From the IMG/VR virus record IMGVR_UViG_3300023178_004086, positions 1 to 37,192 of that record: DNA of 37,192 nucleotides. One strand, given 5' to 3'. This document shows, piece after piece, positions 28,135 through 35,618 of the stretch. Under the pieces are notes generated by a model. That model was not told the DNA's origin, made no database searches, and saw nothing but the letters and a program-made list of their open reading frames with translations. The stretch comes from a virus. Position 1 is the first letter of the stretch; each line of letters starts with the position of its first letter. The position numbers and the translations under genes are program-made.

Positions 28135-28773
28135 TTATGAAGCGCCGCCGCTGCCGGTCCCGAAATTATTTACATAATTTGTATACGCGTCGTCGAGGTT
28201 TGTAATGCCTTGAATCTCAAAACCAAGAGATGTTTTCCAATCGTCAAATGTTAATGGATCGGCATTTGAACCTTGTATGTTTGCCGAATCTGTTGACACA
28301 TCGCCTCCTGTGGTTCCTGTGGCTCCTGTGGTTCCTGTGGTTCCTCCTGAAGTGTCATAATCAGCTTTCACGGCTGTTTCATCATAACCAATACCAGTTA
28401 TACCTCTAGCGAAGCCGGGCTTATAATCACCGTCAATATTGCCAGCAAAATGATGTATATATCCAGTTCCATCATTTGAACCTTCAATAATTGAACTTCT
28501 TCCATCATAGGTCGTTTTGCCGAAATTTGTATTTATCAGACTTTGGCTTTTCATTTCCACATCAGTATCCGCAGTTGGTATGTTTTGATCTTGAAAATAC
28601 TGTCTTTCTATTTCATCAATATTAACTAAAGTTGTCGCGACAACCCCGGCAACTGGGTTAGGTCTTTTGGGGTTATTGTGTGGCTTATAATTTTTTTCAT
28701 CTACTGCTGTTAAATTTCCAACATTAAAATTATGCCCAGATACTTTTTCTCTCCACAAATCAATTAATGCCAT
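28135..28773 (-). CDS. Unknown protein with a short collagen-like repeat (212 aa)
   Basis: An ATG behind GGAG gives MALIDLWREKVSGHNF, a good structured start. Residues 20-140 are polar and loop-rich (YKPHNNPKRPNPVAGVV; YIHHFAGNIDGDYKPG). Around residue 145-155 a Gly-Thr-Thr run forms four collagen-like triplets. The C-terminus (FDDWKTSLGFEIQGITNL) is followed by a Gly/Ser tail. No known family. Located between portal and protease, it is probably a head protein, perhaps exposed at the surface given the collagen-like linker, but this is inference. Confidence 0.7.
   Translation of the reverse strand: MALIDLWREKVSGHNFNVGNLTAVDEKNYKPHNNPKRPNPVAGVVATTLVNIDEIERQYFQDQNIPTADTDVEMKSQSLINTNFGKTTYDGRSSIIEGSNDGTGYIHHFAGNIDGDYKPGFARGITGIGYDETAVKADYDTSGGTTGTTGATGTTGGDVSTDSANIQGSNADPLTFDDWKTSLGFEIQGITNLDDAYTNYVNNFGTGSGGAS
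28307..28342 (-). repeat. Four tandem 9-bp repeats encoding Gly-Thr-Thr
   Basis: The plus strand reads four copies of CCTGTGG(T/C)T in a row. On the coding strand they give Gly-Thr/Ala-Thr triplets. Copy-number change by slippage would keep the frame and lengthen or shorten the linker. Confidence 0.85.
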
Positions 28774-28791
28774 TATTATTCTCCAATAATT

Positions 28792-29625
28792 CTACAGGTT
28801 ATCACAAAGTTCTACAAATAACAAAACTTCAACGATATTATCACTGTTAATTTCTTTTATATTTTTTAATCTTTCTACAGCTAATTCTAACTTTGTTCGT
28901 AACCCTTCGTTTTCAACGACAATTTTTTCTGAGGATATATCATTTACCATACCATCAATTTCTTTCATAACCCACTTATTAAATGATTTTGAATTCATAG
29001 AATAAAAATTTATTAGGTATTGTATTTGATTTTCTGTTAATTTGCCGCGGAAACTCTTCTTAAAATTATTAAAAGCAATAGCCATTGCTATTTTATCAAT
29101 CTTTTGTTGTTCTTTGGGGTATTCTTCAACAACAATATTATTTTCACTAAGTTTCTTCAACTCCTTATTGTTAATAAGGTGTTCCATAATAAACTGTTCT
29201 AAATTAGTTTGATTTTTAGAAGATAAATAAGTATTTTCCTTCAATGAACATATCTGAAAACTTGAAAATAGTTTGTAATTAGGAATTTTTGTATTAAGAA
29301 CTTCTTTCAAATTAAAATTTTCTTTAATTTGTCTTTTCATATTAGATATTTCGGCATTTAATACCTTATCATCAATACGATTATACTCTTTTCTTAAATT
29401 ACTATAAAACCTACTTGCATGAAAGTAGTTTATTGCCTCTGTATACAAAAGTTGTGAAAATACGTTATATGCTTCAGATATTGTTGTCTTTTTCATGAAA
29501 TTATTTCTGATTATCTTCATCATTTGTGAAGCTTGAGTAGTTTTACCCTCAGAAACTAATCCCATAGTATAGTGAATCATTGATTCAAACAAAACACCAA
29601 TATTTCTATACTTATTATGTTTCAT
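28792..29625 (-). CDS. Helical, Lys/Glu-rich protein after the portal; scaffold candidate
   Basis: This 277-residue protein begins MKHNKYRNIGVLFESMIHYTM and is predicted almost fully helical by eye, with high Lys, Asn, Glu and Leu. There is no membrane segment and no enzyme motif. Its size equals T4 scaffold gp22 (about 270 residues), and it lies between portal and protease. Eight (L/I)-x-E sites are present (for example I-S-E-A at about residue 50 and L-T-E near 197), which a gp21-type protease could cut. However, such sites also arise by chance in Leu/Glu-rich helices. The N-terminus recalls small proteins seen beside portals of other marine T4-like phages. I leave the function open. Confidence 0.7.
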   Translation of the reverse strand: MKHNKYRNIGVLFESMIHYTMGLVSEGKTTQASQMMKIIRNNFMKKTTISEAYNVFSQLLYTEAINYFHASRFYSNLRKEYNRIDDKVLNAEISNMKRQIKENFNLKEVLNTKIPNYKLFSSFQICSLKENTYLSSKNQTNLEQFIMEHLINNKELKKLSENNIVVEEYPKEQQKIDKIAMAIAFNNFKKSFRGKLTENQIQYLINFYSMNSKSFNKWVMKEIDGMVNDISSEKIVVENEGLRTKLELAVERLKNIKEINSDNIVEVLLFVELCDNL

Positions 29626-29685
29626 AAATTTAACCCCAAAATTATATTATTAGTCTAGTATAAATATAGCTAAAATAAGAGAAAA

Positions 29686-31473
29686 TCAATCTTTTGATAC
29701 AAAATATACCTTTCCTGTATTAGAAAGTTTATTATTTTTCATATCTTTTCTAATATTATCCATAATTTTATTCGATTCTTGGTCAAAACGCATTATTTCT
29801 GTAATGGTTTTATTAAAAGAATCTGTTCTAGATTTTCTTCCTGTTTTCTTCTTGATAATGTCTTTTTTCTCTATATCACTTGTTATTTGATCTATACTAC
29901 TCTCAAAATTTCTCTCAAAAGAATCAAACTTAGGATATCCCTCCAACTCATCAGTTCCCAGTGGGTCATATGGAGTAACATTTTTAAATGATTTAAATTT
30001 ACTATCTTCCTCAACATCACTCTCATTATCACCTTCTTGATCGTTTGGATTTTCTTCTACTGGTTGCTGCATAGCAGCTGGTTCTTCTTGTGCACCCATC
30101 TTAACTTGTTCTATAGTATATTCATTAGAAGCTTCTTTTACTCTATCGTTCTTTATTTCAACGATATCATCCATAGATAACTGTAATACTTCTTTTTGTA
30201 TATACTCTTTAGAAAGAAGTGGGGATTCTGACATTTGACTTGCTACATTAAATCTCTTATCCATTAAGTCAAGATTCATCATCTCTGTGACGGTTGATGG
30301 ATTAGCTAACTTCAAATCAAAATTATATATATCACTTTCATCATACCCTCTTAAAAACAAATGAACCAACCCAACTTTTGCCAACTCACTGACTACTATC
30401 TTTTGTATTCTTTGAATTGTTCTTGCAAACTTTATATCTTCTTGTGCCAATGTTCCCTTACCAGCTAAATCTTCTTCTGCTGTTAAGTATGATTTAGGAA
30501 CACCAAGTGATATAAAAAGTTTATTCTGCAAATACTGAATGTCTTCAATAGCAGCGGCGTTTTCACCACCGGGTAATGTCTCTATTCTACTTCCTCTCTC
30601 ACCCCTAATAGGAATAAAGAAATCTTCTAATATTGATTCTGGGTTGAATCTCATATCTTGATTACCAGTCTGTTGATTAACCATTGGTGTTCTTTTTAGT
30701 TTATCTCTGGCTTGCATCAAATATGTGTCAACTTGTGCTGGTGGTATATTACCTACATCAATATAAAAAACCCTTCTTTCTGGCGCTCTGGTGATACGAT
30801 ATATTAACATAGCATCTTCTGCCATTAATAATTGTTTGTATACCTTACGACCAGAATCCAAAATACTTCTTCCATATGGTAAAAACTTATCATCACCAAG
30901 TATTCTTAAGTGAGATACTTGATAATTTTGAAAAGAAGTGTTTCCTTGACCAACCCAATTAAACCTAAGAGAGTTAGGATCATTGTCATAACCCTCTTCT
31001 CTTGCTATTTCCTCAACTGGTAAAGCTATAGAACCTAAAACACCTTCACCTTCAACTAAATCTAAAAGATTAAAATGATCTCCATATTTAACCATGTTTC
31101 TAATCCATGTCCATAAGTGAAAATCAATATCTAATCTCTCATAATAAAGTTCTTCTAACTCTTCCTTGATTTTCTGATCTTCTGAAAATATATTTAGTAT
31201 ATTTCCATCAATACCATAAACCATAGAATCATCAGCATAAATATCCAACGCTCTTGATATCTCTGGGTAATGGTCCATCTCATTATACTCTCTATACCTT
31301 TCTGATCTTTCTATACCACCCGCCAAACCTTGCTGATATATAGAAGACGCTGCTTTTTGAAAAGTATCGAAAACATTTCTTTGTGTTCTCATTGATGGAC
31401 GCTCTGTTGGAACCTTATATTGTGCAGAACCACCATTCAATAACTTTTTAAGTGTATCAAATTTACTTGCCAT
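29686..31473 (-). CDS. gp20: Portal vertex protein, T4 gp20-like
   Basis: The 595-residue protein matches gp20-type portals: YPEISRALDIYADDSM (69-84), FLPYGRSILDSGRKVYKQL (198-216), AEDAMLIYRITRAPERRVFY (218-237), DVGNIPPAQVDTYL (239-252), a long helix, NPESILEDFFIPIRGERGS (277-295), ETLPGGENAAAIEDIQYL (298-315) and NKLFISLGVPKSYL (317-330). The portal forms the dodecameric ring through which DNA is packaged, and nucleates the prohead. An extra charged C-terminal tail of about 120 residues (acidic run near 475-495, then Lys-rich helices) makes it longer than T4 gp20 (524). An AGAGG ribosome site precedes the ATG. It is two genes downstream of the terminase. Confidence 0.95.
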   Translation of the reverse strand: MASKFDTLKKLLNGGSAQYKVPTERPSMRTQRNVFDTFQKAASSIYQQGLAGGIERSERYREYNEMDHYPEISRALDIYADDSMVYGIDGNILNIFSEDQKIKEELEELYYERLDIDFHLWTWIRNMVKYGDHFNLLDLVEGEGVLGSIALPVEEIAREEGYDNDPNSLRFNWVGQGNTSFQNYQVSHLRILGDDKFLPYGRSILDSGRKVYKQLLMAEDAMLIYRITRAPERRVFYIDVGNIPPAQVDTYLMQARDKLKRTPMVNQQTGNQDMRFNPESILEDFFIPIRGERGSRIETLPGGENAAAIEDIQYLQNKLFISLGVPKSYLTAEEDLAGKGTLAQEDIKFARTIQRIQKIVVSELAKVGLVHLFLRGYDESDIYNFDLKLANPSTVTEMMNLDLMDKRFNVASQMSESPLLSKEYIQKEVLQLSMDDIVEIKNDRVKEASNEYTIEQVKMGAQEEPAAMQQPVEENPNDQEGDNESDVEEDSKFKSFKNVTPYDPLGTDELEGYPKFDSFERNFESSIDQITSDIEKKDIIKKKTGRKSRTDSFNKTITEIMRFDQESNKIMDNIRKDMKNNKLSNTGKVYFVSKD

Positions 31474-31482
31474 TTTTTACCT

Positions 31483-31710
31483 CTAATTTATATTTAAAAT
31501 CTTTAACCCCATAAATATCCCAATAGGAACAGCTGCTCCCGCTAACCCCCAAATACCAGATTTGACTTTTAAAGAAGATATATCAACATTAACCTTTTCT
31601 AACTTATTATCCATCTGTAACAATAAAGAGTTATGTCTCTCTAACTCACTTAAAACTAATTTTTGATATTCGTGCCAATCACCTTTTTGAGCTTCAGAAT
31701 ATTTAGCCAT
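31483..31710 (-). CDS. Small coiled-coil protein with a C-terminal membrane segment (75 aa)
   Basis: Residues 10-50 form an amphipathic helix or coiled coil (YQKLVLSELERHNSLLLQ, NKLEKVNVDISSLKV). A hydrophobic stretch of about 20 residues follows (IWGLAGAAVPIGIFMGLKIL), then NIN at the end. This layout resembles the XhlA-type phage membrane proteins and some holin-associated proteins. It lies between terminase and portal, which is unusual for lysis genes, so a head or injection role is equally open. TATAAGGA precedes the ATG, a fair ribosome site. The upstream spacer of 81 nt contains a large AT-only hairpin. Confidence 0.7.
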   Translation of the reverse strand: MAKYSEAQKGDWHEYQKLVLSELERHNSLLLQMDNKLEKVNVDISSLKVKSGIWGLAGAAVPIGIFMGLKILNIN

Positions 31711-31766
31711 TTTATAATTCCTTATAGTAATCCCAATCTTTATAATATAATAAAAATCAAGAAGGC

Positions 31767-31796
31767 TATAAAATAAATATAAACATTTATTTTATA
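31767..31796 (-). terminator. Perfect AT-only stem-loop at the end of the terminase gene
   Basis: Twelve bases (TATAAAATAAAT) pair with a perfect inverted copy (ATTTATTTTATA) around a 6-nt loop. One arm contains the terminase stop codon, at 31792-31794. With only A-T pairs the helix is weak and not followed by a long U-tract. It may be a transcript end, an mRNA-processing site or a protein-binding palindrome. Position at a gene end argues for the first two. Confidence 0.35.
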
Positions 31797-33441
31797 ACAA
31801 CCATCTTAAATCTTCAACCTGTTCTTTATTTACTTTCATAGAATAAGATTCATTACCAACAGAATTAGAATTACTACTTATTCCGAACTCATAAGGAACA
31901 GGGTTAAAAGAAAGGTTAGACATTAAATGTTGAGTTATATCATTATCAGCATTAGTAAACTTTATAGTTGTGTTTCTTACATACATACCAATAGCTAAAG
32001 ACATTACTAAATCATCATTGTATCCGTCCAAAGCTTGTGGCTTACCATTATGAAAGATAAAAGTTTCTAATTCTTTCATAGTTCTTTGTGAGTGTAAAAT
32101 AAACTCATGTTGCCTTAAATCCTCTTCCAGTCGAGCTATCGCTGCTGGCCTTGTTCTTGAAGACATTGTAAATCCGGGAACTGCATTTTTAGGAGGATTG
32201 TATGGGTCATAAAATAATTGATCTCTTGCATTACTTTCGTGTAATTTAGCTAAATCTTTTATTGTCCAATACACGTTCTTATATTCCATCTCTACAATCT
32301 TCATTACTGTATGATGACCCATTGATGCATTTTCAACTACTATAAAAGCGTTGTTATATTGAACAGCTGTGTTGTGTATTAGGTGAGCATAAACATCTGT
32401 AGCTACCTTACCCTTATATTCAGCCACTTGCTCATAATTTTCAATATCTATGACATGAAAAGCTGAATAATCTTCTCCATCACCGCGAGCAACATCTGCA
32501 GATATAATATATTTTTTGGTATAATCCGGATATTTCCAAACCCACAAACCCTTATCAACCCAAGTTCTTTCTAATGGTTCCCTAACGAATGGACGATAAC
32601 CATCGTCAAGTGTCTCTTGTTCTGTTGGATGCTCTAGATACCACTCCAAAGCCTTAAGTGAAATAACATTACTACCAGATTGAACAAAGTCACAATCATG
32701 CTCTTGAGCAAAAGCTTGATCCCCAATCTTCTTGCGTGTCTCTCTCGCCCAATCATCATCGTGGTCTGGATGAACCGACCAGTGTAATTTTATTGGATTG
32801 AACCCTACTATCTTATTACCTATCTTTTCTGTAATACCAGCCTCCGCCTCATTATATATCTTGTGAAACCAGTTACCAACTCCATTAGGTGAAGATAATG
32901 CTATACAATCACCACCAGTTGCTAGTGTAGGTTGAGCTGCTATCCATATACTATCCATCTTATTAATAAAAGCTGCCTCATCAACAATGAGCAAACTTAA
33001 TGCCTCTGAACGAGCCGCATCTGGTGTGGAAGCCGATGCTTTTATTTTAGAACCATTATTTAATTCTAAACTTTGTTTATTATCAGTAATAAAATCTGCT
33101 CTCATCCACTCCGGAATACCCTCTAAAAAAACTCTTACTTTATCAACCATATTTTGAGCAGTATCTCTTTTTGTAGCAAGAATATATATTTCTTTGTTCT
33201 TAAAAAAGTTTGACAACCAAGCAGCATATCCAGCTACTAATGTGGATATACCCAACTGCCTACCCTTGAGAACTATGTTATATGAATTGTCTAAAAAATG
33301 CTGAAGTGTGTGTTCTTGGAAATCCCATAACTCAAAAGATATAATTCCCCTTAATGGATGCCTAATTCTGCCGTATTTTTTCATAAAGTAAGAAGGATTC
33401 TTTCTGCACTCTATGTATTCAGCTGTTTGTTGTTTATCCAT
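31792..33441 (-). CDS. terL: Terminase large subunit, T4 gp17-like
   Basis: The 549-residue packaging motor carries all expected parts. ATPase: Walker A GRQLGIST (60-67), Walker B LLIVDEAA (150-157) and coupling motif SSPNG (183-187). Nuclease of RNase H fold: ADVARGDGEDYSAFHVID with Asp316, IVVENASMG with Glu370, and GYNDDLVMSLA with Asp476/Asp477. It pumps DNA into the prohead through the portal and cuts the concatemer. It is a little shorter than T4 gp17 (610 residues), mostly at the N-terminus. Its ATG overlaps the upstream stop by one base (TAATG), so its translation is coupled to the WYL-like gene. No small-terminase gene is recognisable immediately upstream. Confidence 0.97.
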   Translation of the reverse strand: MDKQQTAEYIECRKNPSYFMKKYGRIRHPLRGIISFELWDFQEHTLQHFLDNSYNIVLKGRQLGISTLVAGYAAWLSNFFKNKEIYILATKRDTAQNMVDKVRVFLEGIPEWMRADFITDNKQSLELNNGSKIKASASTPDAARSEALSLLIVDEAAFINKMDSIWIAAQPTLATGGDCIALSSPNGVGNWFHKIYNEAEAGITEKIGNKIVGFNPIKLHWSVHPDHDDDWARETRKKIGDQAFAQEHDCDFVQSGSNVISLKALEWYLEHPTEQETLDDGYRPFVREPLERTWVDKGLWVWKYPDYTKKYIISADVARGDGEDYSAFHVIDIENYEQVAEYKGKVATDVYAHLIHNTAVQYNNAFIVVENASMGHHTVMKIVEMEYKNVYWTIKDLAKLHESNARDQLFYDPYNPPKNAVPGFTMSSRTRPAAIARLEEDLRQHEFILHSQRTMKELETFIFHNGKPQALDGYNDDLVMSLAIGMYVRNTTIKFTNADNDITQHLMSNLSFNPVPYEFGISSNSNSVGNESYSMKVNKEQVEDLRWLL

Positions 33442-33770
33442 TAAAATATCCTAGGGGTAAATTCTCTTCTTTGTTTATTTGCAGATAATATGTTTTCTAA
33501 TAAAAAGGACTTTATACTTCTTGTTCTACCAGTAGTATCATATGCATATAAATAAACCTTACCATCTTCTTCTTTTAACTCATAAGGTTCTATTATACGA
33601 GTTATAACTCTATTTGTTTCTAGCTTTCGATAAATGATCCTTACTAAAACCTTTTGTTGGATTGATTCTATTATCGTCTTGTTTGTCCTCTTTACCATTA
33701 AGTTTGGAGCTTCTCTTATCAAATCTATCACTCGACTTGATCTCTTTAGTTTTGACCGATTGTTCAACAT
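33441..33770 (-). CDS. WYL-like mini-protein translated just before the terminase
   Basis: I take the ATG at 33770, preceded by AAAGGA four bases upstream. An ATG at 33698 is possible. The 109-residue product has a basic N-terminal arm (NRSKLKRSSRVIDLI) and, from about residue 40, one compact beta domain: VLVRIIYRKLETNR, ITRIIEPYEL, GKVYLYAYDTTGRTRSI and FLLENILSAN. The pattern of an early Arg/Tyr strand, a Pro-Tyr strand, then VYLYAYD and R-x-R-S-I-K resembles the WYL ligand-binding domain, here without the usual helix-turn-helix. WYL domains bind nucleic acids or nucleotides in regulators. The first 161 nt also code for the end of the preceding gene in another frame. It overlaps terL by one base. 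The assignment is from motif pattern only. Confidence 0.55.
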   Translation of the reverse strand: MLNNRSKLKRSSRVIDLIREAPNLMVKRTNKTIIESIQQKVLVRIIYRKLETNRVITRIIEPYELKEEDGKVYLYAYDTTGRTRSIKSFLLENILSANKQRREFTPRIF

Positions 33771-34344
33771 CAAATCCTTTTATTTTATCTACACCATAGT
33801 CTGGTTGTAGTTCTGATTCTATTTCGTTAGGCTTAGCCATTGTTTTAATCTTAACCAAAATCTTGAGATCTATAACCTCACCTGCCGCTCCTGCTGATGC
33901 TATCTTTGATACGGGCATTTTTTTATATCCCAATATTTTATGACCGTTAGATACTAAATCATATTTTAATTTCTTAACTAATTCTTCTTCATTTTTATTT
34001 GTTGCAAAAGGAACAGAAACAATCATCTTATATGTATAAACATTATTTTTATTTATATCTTGATCTGATAACTTCCATCTGGTAATAAACTTTGTTGCTT
34101 CTTTTTCGTTGTTGATTAAGGTTAATTGAGACTTCATTTTTAAAAGAGTATTTCTATCAAAGCCAAGGCTTGCTAATCTTGGAAAAAGAATACCAAAATA
34201 TTTCTCTGCTTTTTTTGTGTTTCCACTTGATTGAGCATCTAAAATAGAAAACACTATATCTTCTACGTTTGAGGTTTCTTCTTTTAGAAGTTCTAGTATT
34301 TCTTCCTTAATAACTTCTTTAAATTCTTTTAAATTATTGTTCAT
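33610..34344 (-). CDS. Unknown protein upstream of the terminase (244 aa)
   Basis: I start it at the ATG at 34344, which has GAGAG at good spacing. The in-frame ATG eight codons upstream (34368) has only a T-rich leader. Residues 1-90 are helical and acidic (EVIKEEILELLKEETSN; KKAEKYFGILFPRLASL). Residues 110-185 form an alpha/beta domain (YTYKMIVSVPFATN, LVSNGHKILGYKKM, IDLKILVKIKTM). The last 55 residues are polar and probably disordered, encoded in DNA shared with the WYL-like gene. No motif of a small terminase (helix-turn-helix) is visible, although the place upstream of terL would fit one. Function unknown. Confidence 0.7.
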   Translation of the reverse strand: MNNNLKEFKEVIKEEILELLKEETSNVEDIVFSILDAQSSGNTKKAEKYFGILFPRLASLGFDRNTLLKMKSQLTLINNEKEATKFITRWKLSDQDINKNNVYTYKMIVSVPFATNKNEEELVKKLKYDLVSNGHKILGYKKMPVSKIASAGAAGEVIDLKILVKIKTMAKPNEIESELQPDYGVDKIKGFDVEQSVKTKEIKSSDRFDKRSSKLNGKEDKQDDNRINPTKGFSKDHLSKARNK

Positions 34345-34401
34345 TTTTACTCTCTTATTAAAAGTCATAATAAATATAATAAAAAAACATTTTTTTGTAT
34401 A

Positions 34402-34671
34402 TTATTTTTTATTTCTTTTGTTATATTTTGACCAAGCAATTTGATAAGGTATTTCTGAATCTTTACCAAACCTATCTTTTAAATGTTTTACCATACGTTT
34501 ATAATTATCACCGGGGGGAGAATCTTCTTCTACATCACTACTATTAACTTCTTCTTTGTCTGAACCGCAAGATGATTCATCCTGTTTATCAAGAAGATTT
34601 TTTAACATCATTATGGTGCTCTTCTTAATAATTTTTTCATCAACCTCATTAATCAAATCGCCTAATTTCAT
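34402..34671 (-). CDS. MKL-family small charged protein (89 aa)
   Basis: It begins MKLGDLINEVDEKII, with I-N-E at residues 7-9 as a possible protease site. A helix (TIMMLKNLLDKQDE), an acidic Ser/Asp/Glu stretch and a basic C-terminus (KHLKDRFGKDSEIPYQIAW, then KYNKRNKK) follow. The C-terminal part recalls short phage motifs where a Lys/Gly segment precedes a YAIA-type helix. An AAGGA ribosome site precedes the ATG, in a 57-nt AT-rich gap. No function known. Head-internal location is inferred from the shared N-terminus. Confidence 0.75.
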   Translation of the reverse strand: MKLGDLINEVDEKIIKKSTIMMLKNLLDKQDESSCGSDKEEVNSSDVEEDSPPGDNYKRMVKHLKDRFGKDSEIPYQIAWSKYNKRNKK

Positions 34672-34681
34672 TTTATCTTCC

Positions 34682-35338
34682 TTATTTTTTTATTACTATT
34701 ATACAATTTAGAGCAAAAACAACACTCATAATATATTCCTGTATTACTTGAGGTATAAACTGTTCTCTATAAATTTTACTATTTTTATTATTAATACCCT
34801 CAACAACACCTTTAAAAATTTCAACAGTTGATCCGTTTGACCCAACACCATAATTCATTGAATTGCCATAAAGTTTTCTACCAGCAGTCCAGTAAGAAGT
34901 TTCAATATCTTCTATTATATATAAACCACCATTTTCTAATCTAGGAAATAAATTATTAAAGGTTTCTATTTGATGTGGTGGGTAATGAGATGCGTCGTCA
35001 ATAACTATACGTAACTCTGGAATATCCAGTTTATCAAGGTGATCAATATTTTCACCTTGCTTTATATTACTTAATAATGTTAGTCTATCTAGATTATCAC
35101 CTTGTTTTTGAATATCGCTTATTGAGTAATTATCCATATCAACACCATATATATTCATATTTTTAAAAAGCTCATGCCACATTCTTAATGATTCACCTTT
35201 TTGAATACCTATCTCAAGTAAAGAACCAGATTGATTATATAAGCTTTGAAAAAAGAAATCATATATTAAATGATATTTATGTAAAGAAATCTTATCTGTT
35301 GAATATTTTTCTCCTATCTTATGCATATGGTTTGACAT
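34682..35338 (-). CDS. SAM-dependent methyltransferase, MycE/MycF-like
   Basis: The ATG at 35338 follows GGAG at good spacing and gives 218 residues. Visible parts: an N-terminal GEKYSTDK with HKYHLIYDFFF (9-30); the SAM-binding glycine loop LLEIGIQKGES (40-50); YGVDMD (64-69); IVIDDASHYPPHQ (111-123), giving Asp115 and His118; and ENGGLYIIEDIETSYW (135-150), giving Glu143 and Asp144. This D-x-x-H ... E-D arrangement and the GEKY-TDK opening are typical of metal-dependent sugar O-methyltransferases of the MycE/MycF type, often found with polysaccharide genes. Substrate could be a host or virion glycan or a small metabolite. It has no MKL peptide although surrounded by MKL genes. The C-terminus ends in a hydrophobic strand (VFALNCIIVIKK). 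Confidence 0.8.
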   Translation of the reverse strand: MSNHMHKIGEKYSTDKISLHKYHLIYDFFFQSLYNQSGSLLEIGIQKGESLRMWHELFKNMNIYGVDMDNYSISDIQKQGDNLDRLTLLSNIKQGENIDHLDKLDIPELRIVIDDASHYPPHQIETFNNLFPRLENGGLYIIEDIETSYWTAGRKLYGNSMNYGVGSNGSTVEIFKGVVEGINNKNSKIYREQFIPQVIQEYIMSVVFALNCIIVIKK

Positions 35339-35339
35339 A

Positions 35340-35618
35340 TTAAGACTCCATTATATAAATAATAAGATTTTTTTGTGCATTACTGCCTATAATTAACCTA
35401 TGATAAAAATTTTTTGGAATATAAAATTCAGAATTTTCTGTTAGTTTTTCTGGCATTTTATTATCCATCTGTATATACCAATCGTCAGATTGTTTTACTA
35501 AAACTGTTCTGTCTTTTCTATCTCTGTGCCATACTAACTCATCCGAATCAACATCAGCTGAAAATTCTCTTTTAATATATTTTAACTTTCTTTGTTCTAT
35601 ATATGGTTTATCTACCAC
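35340..35618 (-). CDS. Small cupin-like protein (92 aa)
   Basis: Two tandem GTG codons (35621 and 35618) could start it. I prefer 35618 because GGAGG lies six bases before it and only three before the other. The product is all beta: DELVWHRDRKDRTVLV, DWYIQMDNKMPEKL, EFYIPKNFYHRLI and NLIIYI. The His in WHRD and the later YHR fit a compact single-domain cupin barrel. Similar short proteins occur in marine T4-like phages. Metal binding is possible but the classic first cupin motif is incomplete. It lies one base before the methyltransferase gene and may act with it on the same sugar or metabolite (inference). Confidence 0.65.
   Translation of the reverse strand: MVDKPYIEQRKLKYIKREFSADVDSDELVWHRDRKDRTVLVKQSDDWYIQMDNKMPEKLTENSEFYIPKNFYHRLIIGSNAQKNLIIYIMES

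Noticed and set aside
28307-28342. Phase-variable contingency locus
   Set aside because: The unit is 9 bp, so copy changes keep the frame and cannot switch the gene off.
29659-29666. TATAAATA on the plus strand in the gap after the portal gene
   Set aside because: It points away from any gene in its direction. Such octamers are expected by chance in DNA this AT-rich.
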